64,000 nucleotides of DNA from Sclerotinia nivalis (taxonomy: Eukaryota > Ascomycota > Leotiomycetes > Helotiales > Sclerotiniaceae): positions 1,550,001-1,614,000 of the forward strand of contig JAPEIS010000003.1 in the NCBI GenBank assembly GCA_029531795.1, written 5' to 3'. The notes below the pieces were generated by a model. It did no database searches and was not told the DNA's origin. It saw nothing but the letters and a program-made list of their open reading frames with translations. The position numbers and the translations under genes are program-made. This document shows, piece by piece, positions 36,964-50,446 of the stretch. Position 1 is the stretch's first letter, and each line of letters opens with the position of its first letter.

Positions 36964-37352
36964 TGTTGGTATTCACATGCTCTTAAAGTATGTGATTCTC
37001 ACTTAAGCGAAGGCTTCTATATTGAGGCCATTCGCACTCAATAGTTCTTTCGAACCTTGATGTACAATAGTAAACACGACGGAAACGGATACAAAATGAT
37101 AAATTGAAGTTGCGCATTTTTTTTATTAAACTAGGTTAAGTTGGAGTGGTTATATAGACCCTTTTGGAGTCACGTTACCTGCCTTCTTTTTGGTACGGTA
37201 TCTACAATATAACCTTTAATTTAGGGGTCAATTACGTAACAATCCAAACGCCCTCACGGAAATCTCTTTTGTGAATAACCTCAATCCGATTATAATCATT
37301 TATAATCATTTCTATCGAATACAACAATTACGAAATCGTACCGATACTAATT
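36964..37352 (+). repeat. Probable 5' LTR of copia J, with an inserted 135-bp unit
   Basis: Starts TGTTGGTATTCACATG, a copia-like terminus, and probably ends near CCGATACTAATTA (37341-37353), which resembles the LTR-leader junction of H. Potential stem-loops: CACAT/ATGTG at 36974-36994 and ATTGAG/CTCAAT at 37021-37042. A 135-bp unit with ACAAT on both sides splits it. The right boundary is uncertain. Confidence 0.45.
37069..37203 (+). repeat. 135-bp terminal repeat unit with ACAAT duplication
   Basis: AGTAAACACGACGGAAACGG...GGTACGGTATCT, with ACAAT on both sides (37064-37068 and 37204-37208). As a complete unit with its own target duplication it looks like a solo LTR (or very small element) inside J. 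An alternative is that it pairs with 31877-32011 as LTRs of one larger element, with ATATA outside both. Confidence 0.6.
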
Positions 37353-38229
37353 AATAATTACAAATTAGATCATTTTCAAAATCTTTTCGAAAACCCCGAA
37401 TAACCTTATTTTTCACTCTTTCCATTTAACAACAACCTCTACAATACCTCAACTTTCTTTCATATATTATTTATATCATTACCAATATCCTCCTTCAAAA
37501 TTCTACTTCAAACCTATCATTTTCGAATTCGAATCGATTCAAATTTCATACCACTATTACGAAAACTCCAAATAACTTCAATTTTCATACCTATTATCAC
37601 CATCTATTCGAATTTTATTACCCACTCTTTTCCTTATTCGAATTCAACCCACTTCCTTTTTATTCGATCAATCAGAAAAACCGAAAGTTATTACAATCTC
37701 AACATATACACCATCCTGAAACCTTTCGATTTATTTCGATTCATTTCGCTCAATTTTCCACTCAAAAACCTTCGAAAACGCCATTCCCGTTTCTGTATTA
37801 CAATCAATCCATTTTCAAGTATATTTTGAATACGTTTTTACCACGAAAACTTAATTCGGAAATCATTCTCCACACTATACCGCAATCTACCTTGATTTAT
37901 CTTTGGTGAAGTATTATTAAACAATGAATCTTTTTCGAATTGTATCATTTTGAAAGGAATTTCAATTACTTCATCTCAATCCTTCAAATTTCTATATCAC
38001 CATATTATATTCAACTTCTATAATTGATGCGATCCCCTTATTCTAACAATTTTTCGAATCTCTTTAGAAAATTTTCGAAACACCATATCCATTTTGTATT
38101 ACACACTATTCAATCTTATTATCAATCATTATTATCAAAATACACAATCTCCCTTTTTCAAAAATCTTATTCTTTTCAACTCTTTCTTTTTTTTATTATA
38201 TATATTATACAATTATACACTACGAAACT
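37353..38229. other. Leader region of copia J
   Basis: No gene recognised. The plus strand is C-rich and G-poor, with TG dinucleotides rare. Small open frames here (for example 38024-38251) have no recognisable motif. Confidence 0.5.
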
Positions 38230-39711
38230 ATGGCTACAACAAGCTATTTAGTCATTATAGGCGATCTCAAGTTTACAGAACAAGTCTACAAAGGTTTGAA
38301 GAAGAAATACAATTCCACTATTGATCCTAACAAAAAAAAACAAAATTCGATATAGGAATACATCTTATTTTGTAGATATCAATATCAACGTATTAAAATA
38401 TACAATAAAAAGGCTAATGATACTTTTAAAAAGGATTTTAAAAATTAGACAACAAAGAATTTCGTTCTAATTCGTTACTCTTATTTAGCATTTCTTCGAA
38501 ACGTTCTTTGTAAAAACAATTTCTACATCAATAAAACTGATGAGAATACTTTGAGAAAGAATCTTGCCGATATTCTTATTTACAAGTATTCTATATAGAT
38601 AAATGAATAATTACAAGAATAACTTCTACATTTCTTAAATATAATATCTCTTACATTTCAATATCATCTCGAAAAGCTCATTTCAATCGATATATATAAC
38701 TCTTCAATCTTTAACAGTATTACCGACATCAAGAAAAACGCTAATCAAATTGAACCACTTCAGGATTACAACAATAATAATCCATTTCAAACGATTAATC
38801 CTTATATTACTATTCCTGAAAGAAACGAAAAGATTATTCAAAGTATTATAAACCTTAGTAAGCTTTATAATAGAAATATAAAGTACAATAATTCCAATAA
38901 CAATATTCAATACAAATTCGTCATTTTCTATAATCAATACAACAAAATCAATTTATTCTCTTTCTATTGTAGTTTAATTTTTTTTATAATACTACAAAAT
39001 GAAATATTAAATTTCTATTTTACTATTATTAACCCTTGCAAATTATCTTTTGATGAAAATATATACTATATATATAAATATTTTGAAAATCAAAAATATC
39101 AATAAATAACTTTCATCAAATGGACTTTCATTATATTAGTTTTGATTCAAAAGAACAACTCTATTATTATTATCCTCGAATATTTCGAAAAGCTAATCAA
39201 TATACTTCGGGATCTTCGATTCAACTTTTCTATCGATCAATAAAATAAATCTTCTATACTATTGAAAATCATTATTGTTTGTTATTTTCACCCAATATAT
39301 AATCTAACTTGCTTTAACCCTACCTCAACCTATACAAACCAAATTAACAAAATACACTTCAATATTATAATCTATAATCTTCCATTCAACAATAATCTAC
39401 AATTATAGCTTCAGAAAAAACCTTTTTCCGAATTCAATCCTTTTCAAAAGGAAGCATATTATACAAATCGGATTTACAAAAACAATCAAAAAATTCTACC
39501 TTGTCTTTTAAACTCTAATACAAAATTCCAAGATAGAAAGCATTGTAGATATCATATCTATAAAAAGGAAGATTACTAATCAATCAATTATTCTATTGAA
39601 AAACAAAAAGAAGCTAGATAACGTTATTAAGAACTTATTAAAACCAAACAACCTGAATACACTTCTACCTTCAAACATTCGTACCGCTAATACATTATAA
39701 GCGAATACAAT
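38230..39711 (+). pseudogene. Gag of copia J
   Basis: Starts MATTSYLVIIGDLKFTEQVY at an ATG (38230). Further in frame: YQYQRIKIYNKKANDTFKKD, LRKNLADILIYKYSI, KYNNSNNNIQYKFVIFYNQY, LNFYFTIINPCKLSFDENIY, then a degraded Cys/His segment HCRYHIYKKEDY. The pattern aligns with the gag region of copia H (GYNDNFDYKLSIFKDHCIQI; FDFYNSNIDKLLITFKGLYN), so both are one lineage of fungal copia gag-pol. Stops sit at expected Gln/Trp codons. Element H begins right after 39711 with ACAAT. Confidence 0.72.
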
Positions 39712-39886
39712 TGTCGGTATATTATATAACCAACCTCATAATGAGCCGTACTACTAGCGAATACTAGTTCCCTCCCCTTCAATATAAATAGTCCCCTACT
39801 TTATAGCATAGATAGCAATCAAGAATCAACAAATATAAATACTATAATAATACTATACGAATAGTATCACCGAAATGATACTAATA
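39712..39886 (+). repeat. 5' LTR of copia H
   Basis: TGTCGGTATATTATATAACC...GATACTAATA. Contains CAATATAAATAGTCCCC, a TATA-box-like core, and the inverted motif TAGTATCACCGAAATGATACTA near its end. Confidence 0.9.
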
Positions 39887-40429
39887 CTAATACTAATTAG
39901 TGATATCACAAATTAGAAGCTTCGGAATAACAATCAATTTGGTTACTACAATCTTGAAAGTTTTTAATTCAATTGGATCAATTTGAAGAGATATAATATC
40001 TTGTATTATACAGGATTTATATATTAAGGAAACTACTTTTAGATATTATATCAAAAAGAAATTTCAAAAACTTTGAAGTTTCGTAAAGGATTGGAATCTA
40101 TATCGATTATATATTTGCTTATACTAAACAATAATTACGATTTCATTATACAAAGAAATCGAATATATTTTTACTTTCAACGAAAAATCTTTATAAGAAA
40201 CCTTAATCTATTAACTATAACAAACATTTTTCAATATCTCTTTTTATACAACAATTTTCAATTTAAAAATCTATATCTATTCTTTACAAATACAATACAT
40301 TATAGAAAGTATAAAAAACCTTATCAAAATCTACAAATCCTATTCTACAATGTACTTCAGTATACCCTTAAACCTACCCTTAAGAATTTAAAACAATCTT
40401 AAAAGATTATAATCAGATTCATCAATTAT

Positions 40430-41592
40430 TAATATAGCTACCTCCATTATAGATATACTTAACCCTATACCTGATAATTTCGATTATATCACTACAAAAA
40501 AGAAATTCAAAGGATAGATTGAAAAAGATATGATTGATAACGAAATCGAAAAATCTATAAACGAATATATAATCTTCAAATATATACAATACAATAAAAC
40601 CATATCTATAACGAAGAATTAGTTGATATCTTTTTCAATGACTTTGGAAAATTCGAATTCAAACATCTAATAAACACTGAGAAAGCTGAATTATACTATT
40701 TACGAAAAGTTCTTCGAGTTTTTAATATTAATATACAGAAAGGCCCTCTTGAAACTACGAAAATTATTTATGATACATTTCGATCTTTTATCTTTCGACT
40801 ATAGACAGAACAAGAAATCAAAGTTTACAAACGAAATAACTCAGCACTACAATTATAATTCAGATCACTATATTGTTTACGCTAGATTGATATTGATTTC
40901 GATTGAAACAACGATGAAAAAGAAAAAGAAATTATACCCTTAAAAATCAAAACCGAACCACTTTCAAACAGTAATGATTTTGTACCTCTAAAAAAACCTT
41001 CTAATAGAACAAACAATTGGCAACAAACTATTATTACAACTCAATATATCCTTAACCTTATCAAGCTTTATAAAAAGGAAAAGCTTTATAAAGGATATAA
41101 TGATAACTTTGATTATAAACTTTCTATATTCAAAGATCATTGTATACAAATTAATATTTCAGAAAGATTATACCCTCAAGTTTTTTCTACAATATTGAAA
41201 GGTAACGCATTTGATTTCTACAATTCAAATATTGATAAACTTCTAATTACATTCAAAGGACTATACAATTTAATAATAAACAATTTCGAAAAAACAGAAT
41301 ATAAATACAATATTATAACGAAATAGAATAACCTTACACTCTTAACAATTCAATCAAAGCACCTCAATAAGAATCTTCAAGATTGTTTATAGGTTCTACT
41401 CACAGAACTCCATTTATTACAATATAATCTACCAAATGAAATATAAAAACCCGAAACATTGCTGAATAAGATTATCTCAGTATATAATATAGTACCAGCC
41501 TGTTCAATAGCAATATACAATCCGAAGAATACTATAGCTACACTTATCAATCAATTGAAGCAATTGATTGATGTATGGAAGAAAACGTATTC
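40430..41592 (+). pseudogene. Gag of copia H, first part
   Basis: Fragments IDILNPIPDNFDYITTKKKF, then from about 40930: SNDFVPLKKPSNRTNNWQQT, LIKLYKKEKLYKGYNDNFDY, KGNAFDFYNSNIDKLLITFK, LLNKIISVYNIVPACSIAIY. This is the gag of fungal copia polyproteins, upstream of protease. The frame is cut at 41592 by the foldback element and resumes at 42398. An open frame covers the end (41459-41674) and runs into the insertion. Confidence 0.7.
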
Positions 41593-41594
41593 TA

Positions 41595-42395
41595 AGTCCC
41601 TTACCCCACATTCCGGCCACCCCCCCATTCCGGCCATTATCTATACCAAAAATCACAAAAATCAGCATTTTTAACTTTTTTATTTATAAATATAATTTTT
41701 TGAAATTTTGAATATAGATTTATTATATATATATAAATAAATTGTGAAAATTTCAGATTTTTCGCAATTTTTTCTATTCAGATATTTAAGATTTAATTTT
41801 CAAATTTTGAATTTGTATACAAATTATATACAAAATTCAACATTTTGAAAAATATTAATAACATTTCAATAAAAATCATTAAAAATAAAATATAAATTTT
41901 ATTTATATTATTGAATTATAGTATATTTGAAAATGTATGAATATTAGATACTATAATTTGTAATTAATGAATTATTTGAAATTTTATATTTTACTAACAA
42001 AATATTTATATGAGAAACTATATAATAGTAAATAATTCATTAACTACAAATTATAATATATAATATTATTATATTTTCGAATATAATATAGTTAAATAGA
42101 TTAAATAAAATTTACATTTTATTTTTAACGATTTTTGTTAAAAAATTATTAGTATTTTTCAAAATGTTAAATTTTATATACAATTTATATATAAATTGAA
42201 AATTCAAAAGTTTAATCTTCAATATCTCAATAGAAAAAATTGCGAAAAATCTGAAATTTTCACAATTTATTTATATATATATAATAAATCTATATTCAAA
42301 ATTTCAAAAAATTATATTCATAAATAAAAAGGTTAAAAATGCTGATTTTCGTGATTTTCGGTGTAAATAATGGCCGGAATGTGGGGTAAGGGACT
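41595..42395. mobile_element. 801-bp foldback DNA element
   Basis: Almost entirely one inverted repeat: arms of about 390 bp starting AGTCCCTTACCCCACATTCC and mirrored at the right end, with TA duplications outside (41593-41594 and 42396-42397). No coding capacity. The left arm alone has a short tandem duplication of CATTCCGGCCA with a C-run. TA target and C-rich termini (compare CCCCACATC in the pogo TIR) suggest Tc1/mariner-pogo-type mobilisation. Confidence 0.88.
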
Positions 42396-42397
42396 TA

Positions 42398-43718
42398 TAG
42401 ATCCTTATAATGATATATTCTTTATAGATTGCAAATACTACAATAACTCTGGAAATAGATCTTGTAGCTATTTATATAATAGATTTAATAATAATTCAAA
42501 CAAATACTTCAATATTTTCAATAGATATAACAATATCAAAAGATATTAGATTAGAAGTTATAAAAAACTAGATTATAAATCATATAAATATAACAAGGAA
42601 GAACAAAAAGAATCAAAACATTAATATCGAAAACAATATCAAGGAAACAAAAACAATAATAAGTTCGACAAACAATATATATAATTTTTTATTAAATACA
42701 AAAGCGAATCAGATAGATATAATTCAGAAGATGAAACTATCAATAGCTATTTTAGCAATTTAGATCTGCAAAATAATAACAATAAAAACAGAAGTTATTT
42801 CATACCATCAGAATCAAAAATGGTTGAAAAAATCCTAAAATTATTAACAAATAAATCATTTACATATACCCTCATTAAAGAAATCGAAACATTTATTACT
42901 AATATACGATACAACAAAAAGGAATTCTACAGTATCATAATCGATACAGGAATTGTAAGACAATCAACTATCAGATATGATTAGTATCTAATATAATACA
43001 ATATCGAAAACATTACATTAAACACATCAACAACAGAATAAATCAAAATCCAATTTGATATAGAAACAACAACATCCATCAGATCATTTCAAATCAACTT
43101 ACCATTCGGAACTGTAGAATTCAACATTGTATATACAAATATACTATTTCTATTCTTCTTATAAAACATAGATAAGTATAAATACTACTATAATAATATT
43201 ATAAACAAATTTATATCATCTACTCGTATCTACAATATCTTCTGATGATTCAATCATATATTTTTGTTATGAAAGATCAATATACCAAAAATGATTCAGA
43301 AATCAATCGAAATCAACAATTGCTTTCTTATCGATATCGATCTTTGAAGAATACACCAATACTTTGGATATCCTTCAATACAAAAGCTACATCAAGTATT
43401 ACAATATACAAAATACAAAGAAGATAAAAAAACAATCAATCTATTTATTAAATATTATAAATATTATCAAAAGCACAAAAAATCCTCTAAAAGATTTAGA
43501 TTTATATTTCTCAAAGATATTGAATTCAATTACACTATCCTTATAAATATCCTATACATCGATAACAAATTTATACTCTATATTATAAACAAAACTATTC
43601 AATACTAAACAACAAAATAATTCGAAAATATCTCTACAAAACATATATAGAATATCCTAAAGGAATACTAGATAGATATATATATAAAACCATTAAATTA
43701 TATTATTTATAATATAGA
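42398..43718 (+). pseudogene. Gag end, protease and integrase start of copia H
   Basis: After gag (CKYYNNSGNRSCSYLYNRFN) comes the protease: FYSIIIDTGIVRQSTIRYD with an intact DTG triad, TLNTSTTEIKIQFDIETTTS (one stop within), PFGTVEFNIVYTNILFLFFL, then KYKYYYNNIINKFI and the FNHIFLL end. Integrase follows: KDIEFNYTILINILYIDNK, ISTKHI.NILKEY.IDIYIK. It is split at 43718 by chromovirus E and resumes at 50593 with KNFINKEFKQY. Stops at Trp/Gln positions. Confidence 0.75.
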
Positions 43719-43864
43719 TGTCACGGATTCGTAACCCGTTCCTAGCTAATCTGCATAGTTGTCTAAAACACCCATCCCCTATATAGTCAGCGCTTTTCCT
43801 AGTATCTTCTTCCTTCTTTGTAAAATATCATTATATCTTAAAGTATTCTATTATTATTGTAATA
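43719..43864 (+). repeat. 5' LTR of chromovirus E
   Basis: TGTCACGGATTCGTAACCCG...TTGTAATA, 146 bp; family features as in D. Confidence 0.9.
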
Positions 43865-44796
43865 ATATATTTTACCCTTTATAAAGACTTTACTATTAAA
43901 CGGGAATGATAATCCAATCTTGTCAAATAATCAATTTCATAAAATACTCGGAAACTTCGATTATTAATGTATCGATAAACAATAAACAATGTTTTAATTC
44001 GATTCCAATCTAGACCCAAATCTAAATCCAAATTCAAATTCAGATTTAGATTCAAATCTAGATTTTGATTTAATCAGTATTATATTGTTATATATTCGAA
44101 ATCAAAGATTCTATAATTATATTCTAGTTTTTAAGATTGTTTTAAATAATCTATTATTATATCGGATATTATTTAATCAACTCTATCAGAATTATTGATA
44201 TCCTTAATTCGATCAAAGATAATATACAAACTTTGAAAGTATATTAAATTTATTTTCTTTAATTATTAATAATTTGTATATAAACTTTTTAGTATTGAAA
44301 ATAGAGATTTTAAAAATCTAATCTCTATTTCTGATATGTTTATTAATATATAGAATTTTGAAATTATTATATATATATAACATTTGTTCAATTTTATAGA
44401 ATGGATATTAATTCAAATAGAGCAATATTGATAAGAAATATATGTATTATAAGAAGATCTGTAATTAAATAATATAGTTAATACGAGATTAATGATTTAG
44501 AACTTTATTTTTCGGGAACAATTTGATCAATCATTTATTGATGTAAACTCTATTGTATCAATCTATCGATTACGATAAACTATAAAGAATCTTAAATTAT
44601 TCAAAGATGAAAAACAGGCTTTTTGATTTGATAAAGTGAATATGAAGATTGAAAGATAAATTTATATATTTATTGAAAAAGCGATCTTGTAGTTTTTGAT
44701 ATAGAATAAAAGAAATTGTTATATATGATTTCGTTTTTGAAAAGAACAATTTGATAAAAAAGATGAAAGGATATTAAAGGAATTATAGATGATATA

Positions 44797-45480
44797 TTGG
44801 AATTTACTATTATAGATGTATTCTTGAAGAAATTCGATGGTCTTTATATTTCAATTAATGTTGAATATAAAATAATAATTAAATTTGATAAACTCAAAAT
44901 AGGCGAAAAAACTCTATTTCCCTTTTTTTATTTACAATTGAAATATTTAAATGCATTTAATGAAAAAACTTCCCAAAAAATAATTCTTATAATAAAACAA
45001 AAAGTTATCGATAAATTGAAGGTATTAATAAAAAACGATTCAAATTCTTACGAATTTATTGATATTAAAAGATGAAGAAAGAAGTTTTAAGTATGGAATT
45101 AAAATTATCAGGATAATGAATATTACAATATAAACTTTTCGAGATTTAGTTCAATTTATATTTAATAATAAATATTACCAGCACTTTATATTTAAAGCGA
45201 TTTTATAGATTTCGATATAATCAGAATTCTAAAACAAATATAAAGAAAGTATAAATACCTTTATAATCTATATCATTTTGGTAAACAATCTAAGTATCGA
45301 ATTGTAGATTGTAAAGCAAAGAAATAAATTGATATTATAAAAAATGTAAATGGATATAAAGATATTTTCTATAAAAATAGTTATTTGAGAGATAATTATC
45401 AATTATATCAAAATCAGTAATATTGTTCGAGTAGTTTAATCAATTGAGATAATTATTAATAAGGAGGATATTAAGTATAA
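44797..45480 (+). pseudogene. Gag of chromovirus E
   Basis: The open frame 44797-45075 reads FDGLYISINVEYKIIIKFDK and QKVIDKLKVLIKNDSNSYEF, closely matching D. A degenerate zinc knuckle (LYHFGKQSKYRIVDC) lies near 45270. A start codon is present at 44797, but the protein probably began further upstream as in F. Confidence 0.65.
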
Positions 45481-45799
45481 TCTTAAGTTCAATAATATTG
45501 CTTCTTTAATTTAATTGATCATGGAAATTTTCAATAAAATAATTATCAAGGTTACAATAATTATCAATAATAATATTTTAATATATTTATCGGATTTGTT
45601 GAAAAAGAAATATTAGTATTATTAGAAAGTATATTAAATATATCTTCTTATAATATAATATCATTATTATCTATATTTATTCAAAAACATTTAGAAAAAG
45701 TTTAATCTTTACAATAAATCGTTTATAAAGATTATCAAGAGATATAAAATAGATATAATAAATAATAACTAATAAAAAACCTTTATAGTTCAATTCTAT

Positions 45800-46180
45800 A
45801 AATAATAAATCTCTATTCGTTCAAATCATTATATTCCTAATACATTCCTCTTCTTTCAATATAATCAATTTGATTGATAATAGATATTCAGGAAAGATAT
45901 TTGTTGATTATTCTTTTATTGATCGAAACAATATTTTAATTCGATTTTTATTATATTATTACAAATTCCGTTTAGCAAATAGAAATATTGTAGATATTAT
46001 TATTGATTATTTTGTAATAGATATAGTAATAAAACAATATAAAGAAATATAATTATTCTTTATTATAAAACTTTCCAAAGAAATTTTAGTTATTTTCGGA
46101 TTATTATGATTATAATATTATAATTTATATATAAATTGATGGGATATAATTCTTTTTTTTAATTTTCAATATTATATAAT
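45800..46180 (+). pseudogene. Protease region of chromovirus E
   Basis: The open frame 45870-46052 reads MIDNRYSGKIFVDYSFIDRN and FRLANRNIVDIIIDYFVIDI, aligning with F 20270-20440. The DTG triad has become DNR: catalytic Asp retained, the next two residues changed. Confidence 0.7.
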
Positions 46181-47249
46181 ATATTATTACTTTTATAGTA
46201 TATTCGATCTAATACAAGCATTAACAATCCCTTTGCTAATGTATATAAACTAAATATACAAAAATAGTATATTTACAAAATCATCTATTGATAAAATCTT
46301 TAATGTATTATCTTTAATTAAAACTTGTCTTTTTAATATAAAGAAGAATCCTTTCCGATATTTATTACCATTTATCGAAGATAAAAATGAAAACGATAAA
46401 ATATATACTCAAAATTTTAAGACGATCTTAAAAAAACTATTGGAGTAAAACTATAATGAATCAATTTCTATAAATGAAGATTATAAATCAATAGAAGATT
46501 CTGAAATCGATTTACAAATCGATAAAATCTTAACATTCGGTGTAAATCATTATCGTATAAGAGTTTGTAATAAGAAAGTATCATTTCAAATACAAATGAT
46601 ATTGAATTGATACTCTATTTAATATAAGTTTATACAAAAGATCGCTAGATAATATTGGTTGAAGTTAATATTAAAGAATGAATCCTTATTATCATTATTA
46701 ATCTCAATCCCAAAAAAGCAAATCGAGGTTATTTTTAATATAAGATCAAATTTAAATAATATCTATTGATTATAAACTACTAATTTTATATCTTTTTGTT
46801 AACAAGATAAAATAAAGGTTATATATCTTATATAAAAGGAATTAGATTGAGTAAAAGAGATTATCTAATAAGAATGCTTATATAAAACAACAATGGTCCC
46901 AGTTTTTCAGAAATAAAACTTTAAGGATATATTATATGGAAAAGGCAATATCGTTGATATATTAATCAAAGTATTTTCGAAGTTTTATGATTTTATTTAC
47001 TATTATTATCAATTAAAATACTTTTGGAAAATAATAAAGATAGATATCGAGAAATTCCTTAATAATAAATCATTATTCAACGATAACGAGATTAAGGAAA
47101 AGTTTCTTTTGTAATTTCAAGATAAACTATTTATTTTTTTATTTCATTATATAGATATACTTTCTTTATATTGAGTATAAGATTATAAAATAGAATTAAT
47201 ATTTGGAAAAGAATCTTTATATTTCAAAAATTGCCTTTTATCCTTTTTC

Positions 47250-50210
47250 GAATTAAAGATAATTCGAAAATGAATCGACGATAATCTTATCAAAAGTTTT
47301 ATTCGAGAATCAAAATCATAAAATATAGTTTTATTATTTTTAATAATTAAATCTAATAAAGGGGTTTATATTTATTAGGATTATTATAATTTGAATAATA
47401 TTATTATTAAGAACCGATATTTTTTATCAATTATTCAAAAAACTTTGAATACTTTTTACAATGTAAAAATCTATATCAAATTAAATATTATTACTGTTTT
47501 CAACAAACTTTATATTACAGAAGATAATAAATAGAAAATCATTTTCATTATTCGATTCGGATTATTCGAATCATTAATTATACCTTTTGATCTTTGCAAT
47601 ATATCAGCATTATTTCAATATTATATTAATCATATTTTATTTAACGAACTGAATAAATATTATATTGTATACTTTGATAACGTTTTTATATACTCTAAAG
47701 ATAAAAATCAATATTAAGAATATATTCGCAATATAGTTCAAAAACTACAAGATACTGGTTTATAAATCGATATTAATAAATACAAATTCGAAATAATTTC
47801 TATGAAATATTTAGGTTTTATAATTACAACTGAAGATATAAAAATAAATCAAAATAAAGTATCAATTATTATCTTTTAAATATAATCAATATTTGTTAAA
47901 GATTTACAACGATTTCTTAACTTCACGGATTTTTATTATTGATTTATAAAAGATTTTTCAAAGATCTATTATCCTTTAAATAATCTTTTACAGAAAAGAA
48001 TAGATTGATAATAAAAGAACGATTATATAATAATATTTGAGAATCTAAAGAAAGTATTTACAATAGTTCTAATACTTGTTTATTTTAATTATAATAAGAA
48101 AACTATATTAAAAATAAATACTTTGAATAGATTTTAAAAGAAATACTTTTTTAATACAATGATAACAACGTTTTATAATTAATAATATACTTTTCTTCAA
48201 AATATTCAATTGTTAAATATAATTATAAGATTTATAATAAAGAGTTATTAATTATTATTAAATCAATAAAGGAATAACAATCGGAATTACAAAGATTTCA
48301 ATAGAAATTCGAAATCTTGATCGATTATAAAAATCTGGAATACTTTATAACAACGAAAGTATTAAATTAATATCAAATATAATAATTAGAGTTTTTATCT
48401 TAATACAACTTCCGAATTGTTTATCAATCAAAAACCAAAACAATTCAATCAGATGTTTAAAACTATCGATAAAAGGATCGATCTGATAACTCTGATCCCA
48501 ACAACGAATATTTAAAAAATCGGGAGTGTATTGTTTTACTTATTAATAAATTCGATATAGATTTATATAAAGAATTTATAGATGATCTTTTATTAATTAT
48601 AATAGATTGAATAATACTATTTGAAGATAAATCTATCGATAAATTCATTGATATAATATACAATAAATCAAATATAACCAAACAATTAATATTAATAATC
48701 GAAAATCCCTTTACAATCAAATAATCAAAAGAATTCAGGAAAACCTTGCAAATAATTATACAAGATTACCATATTTACAATAATAAAATCTATTATTATA
48801 AAAAACTATAAATTCTGTTTAATGATGAATTAAAGATATAAATTTTATATAGAATATATTCGTTAGATTTTGTTGACCATTTTAATTATATAAAAATTAT
48901 TAATTTAGTTTCTAAAAGTTATTGATGGTTACAAATACATCAAGAAATAAATACCTATATTCAAGTTTGTAAATTTTATATTCAAACAAAATCCTTAAAG
49001 TTATCCCCTTTAGGATTCCTGAAATTGTTGTTTGTTCTTTTTCAATCATAATCAAATATTTCAATTGATTATATTATACCTTTATTAGATTATAAATACT
49101 ACAATTCAATATACAAATATATATTAATGATTATTTGTAAATTAATAAAAATGAAGTATTTTATAAATACAAAATCTTTAACAACAAAAGAATTAATTAA
49201 TACTTTTATTAATTGTATTTATATATTACATAATCTTCTGGAAAATATCATTTCAGATCAAAGAATACAATTCGTATCGGGATTCTGGATATAGTTTTCT
49301 GAACAATTAGAAATAACTCTTAAACATAATTTAACATTTCATTTGTAAACAAATAACCAAACAAAACAAATCAATTCAATTCTAGAATAGTATTTGTATA
49401 TATTCATAAACTTTCATCAGGATAATTGAATAAAGTAATTATTGTTGATAGAATTTGTTTCAAACAATTTGATTTTTGAAACAATAAATTATTTACCGTT
49501 CTTTATGAATTACGATTTTAATTTACAATTAAATATAGAATTTAGTAAATTTTACTTTTCAAATATAATAATAATTCAAAAACATAAATTCTTTAAAGGA
49601 AACAAAACAACTGATAAAATGAGATATATTCTAAATCAATTCAAAATATTTACGAAACAATTTATTATAATCTATAAAGAATATACAAATTATAATAGAT
49701 TAAATTTGTTATAATATACAAAAAAATAAAAAATATATATAAATATAAAAAATATAAAGATATTTTATAAAACAAAAAAGCTCAATAATAAATAAATCGG
49801 ATTATATAAAATAATAAAGATTTATCTATATACTTATTTGATCAAATTATTAAAAAATATATGAATTTTCTTAGTATTTTATTATTCGTTGTCAAGATTA
49901 GTATATCCAAAATTTCATTTTCCAAAACAAACTTTAATTAACGAATCGGAATTGAAAACTACAAGAAACAGAATCCTCGAAAAAGAAAATGAAAAGGAAG
50001 AACCAATTCAGAAATAAATATTTGAAAATATATTTGATAATTATAATAAAGATAATTATCATTATCAAATCAAATAAAGATATTATACATCAATCTAATA
50101 ACCAATATCAAATCTAAAAAACAATGAAAAAATCTTGATCGATTATTATCATTTATATCCCGAAAAACCTGGATCATTATTATAGATCTTGGATCATCTA
50201 AACACTATAA
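47250..50210 (+). pseudogene. RT, RNase H, integrase and chromodomain of chromovirus E
   Basis: RT at 47.25-47.95 kb (IYIKLNIITVFNKLYITEDN; YFDN at 47670-47681 replaces YxDD). RNase H to about 48.45 kb (SKYSIVKYNYKIYNKELL). Integrase at 48.85-49.72 kb: NISIDYIIPLLDYK (Asp), NIISDQRIQFVSGF (Asp), then NNQTKQINSILE, where the catalytic Glu is Lys. Open frame 49442-49714 covers its C-terminal part. Chromodomain-like FDNYNKDNYHYQIK lies near 50035. Multiple stops. On the plus strand the mutations are mainly G to A. Confidence 0.8.
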
Positions 50211-50446
50211 TATTATTATCAGTTTCAGTTTCTACAAAGACTTTATAACGATCAATAAGAAAGAAAATATAATTTATTTGAATAGAAAAATAATATCTCA
50301 AATTTTAAAACAATCTTAAAATTTGAAAGGTGATCTCACAACTCAGGAATTTGAGATGCCTGGATAAAATTTTATTTAAACAATTGTTTTTCAAAAAGGT
50401 TTTATTAATAATTTAAGAACAAACTAAACTTTAAGAAAAGGGATAT

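Noticed and set aside
37021..37060. Possible tRNA gene (TTCGAA B-box-like word near stem-loops)
   Set aside because: The flanking arms do not pair as a T-stem and no A-box or anticodon arm is in place.
31876..37206. Single LTR element bounded by the two 135-bp units
   Set aside because: ATATA lies outside both units, but it is low-complexity; the interior changes abruptly at TGTTGG (36964), lacks a polypurine tract, and the right unit has its own ACAAT duplication.
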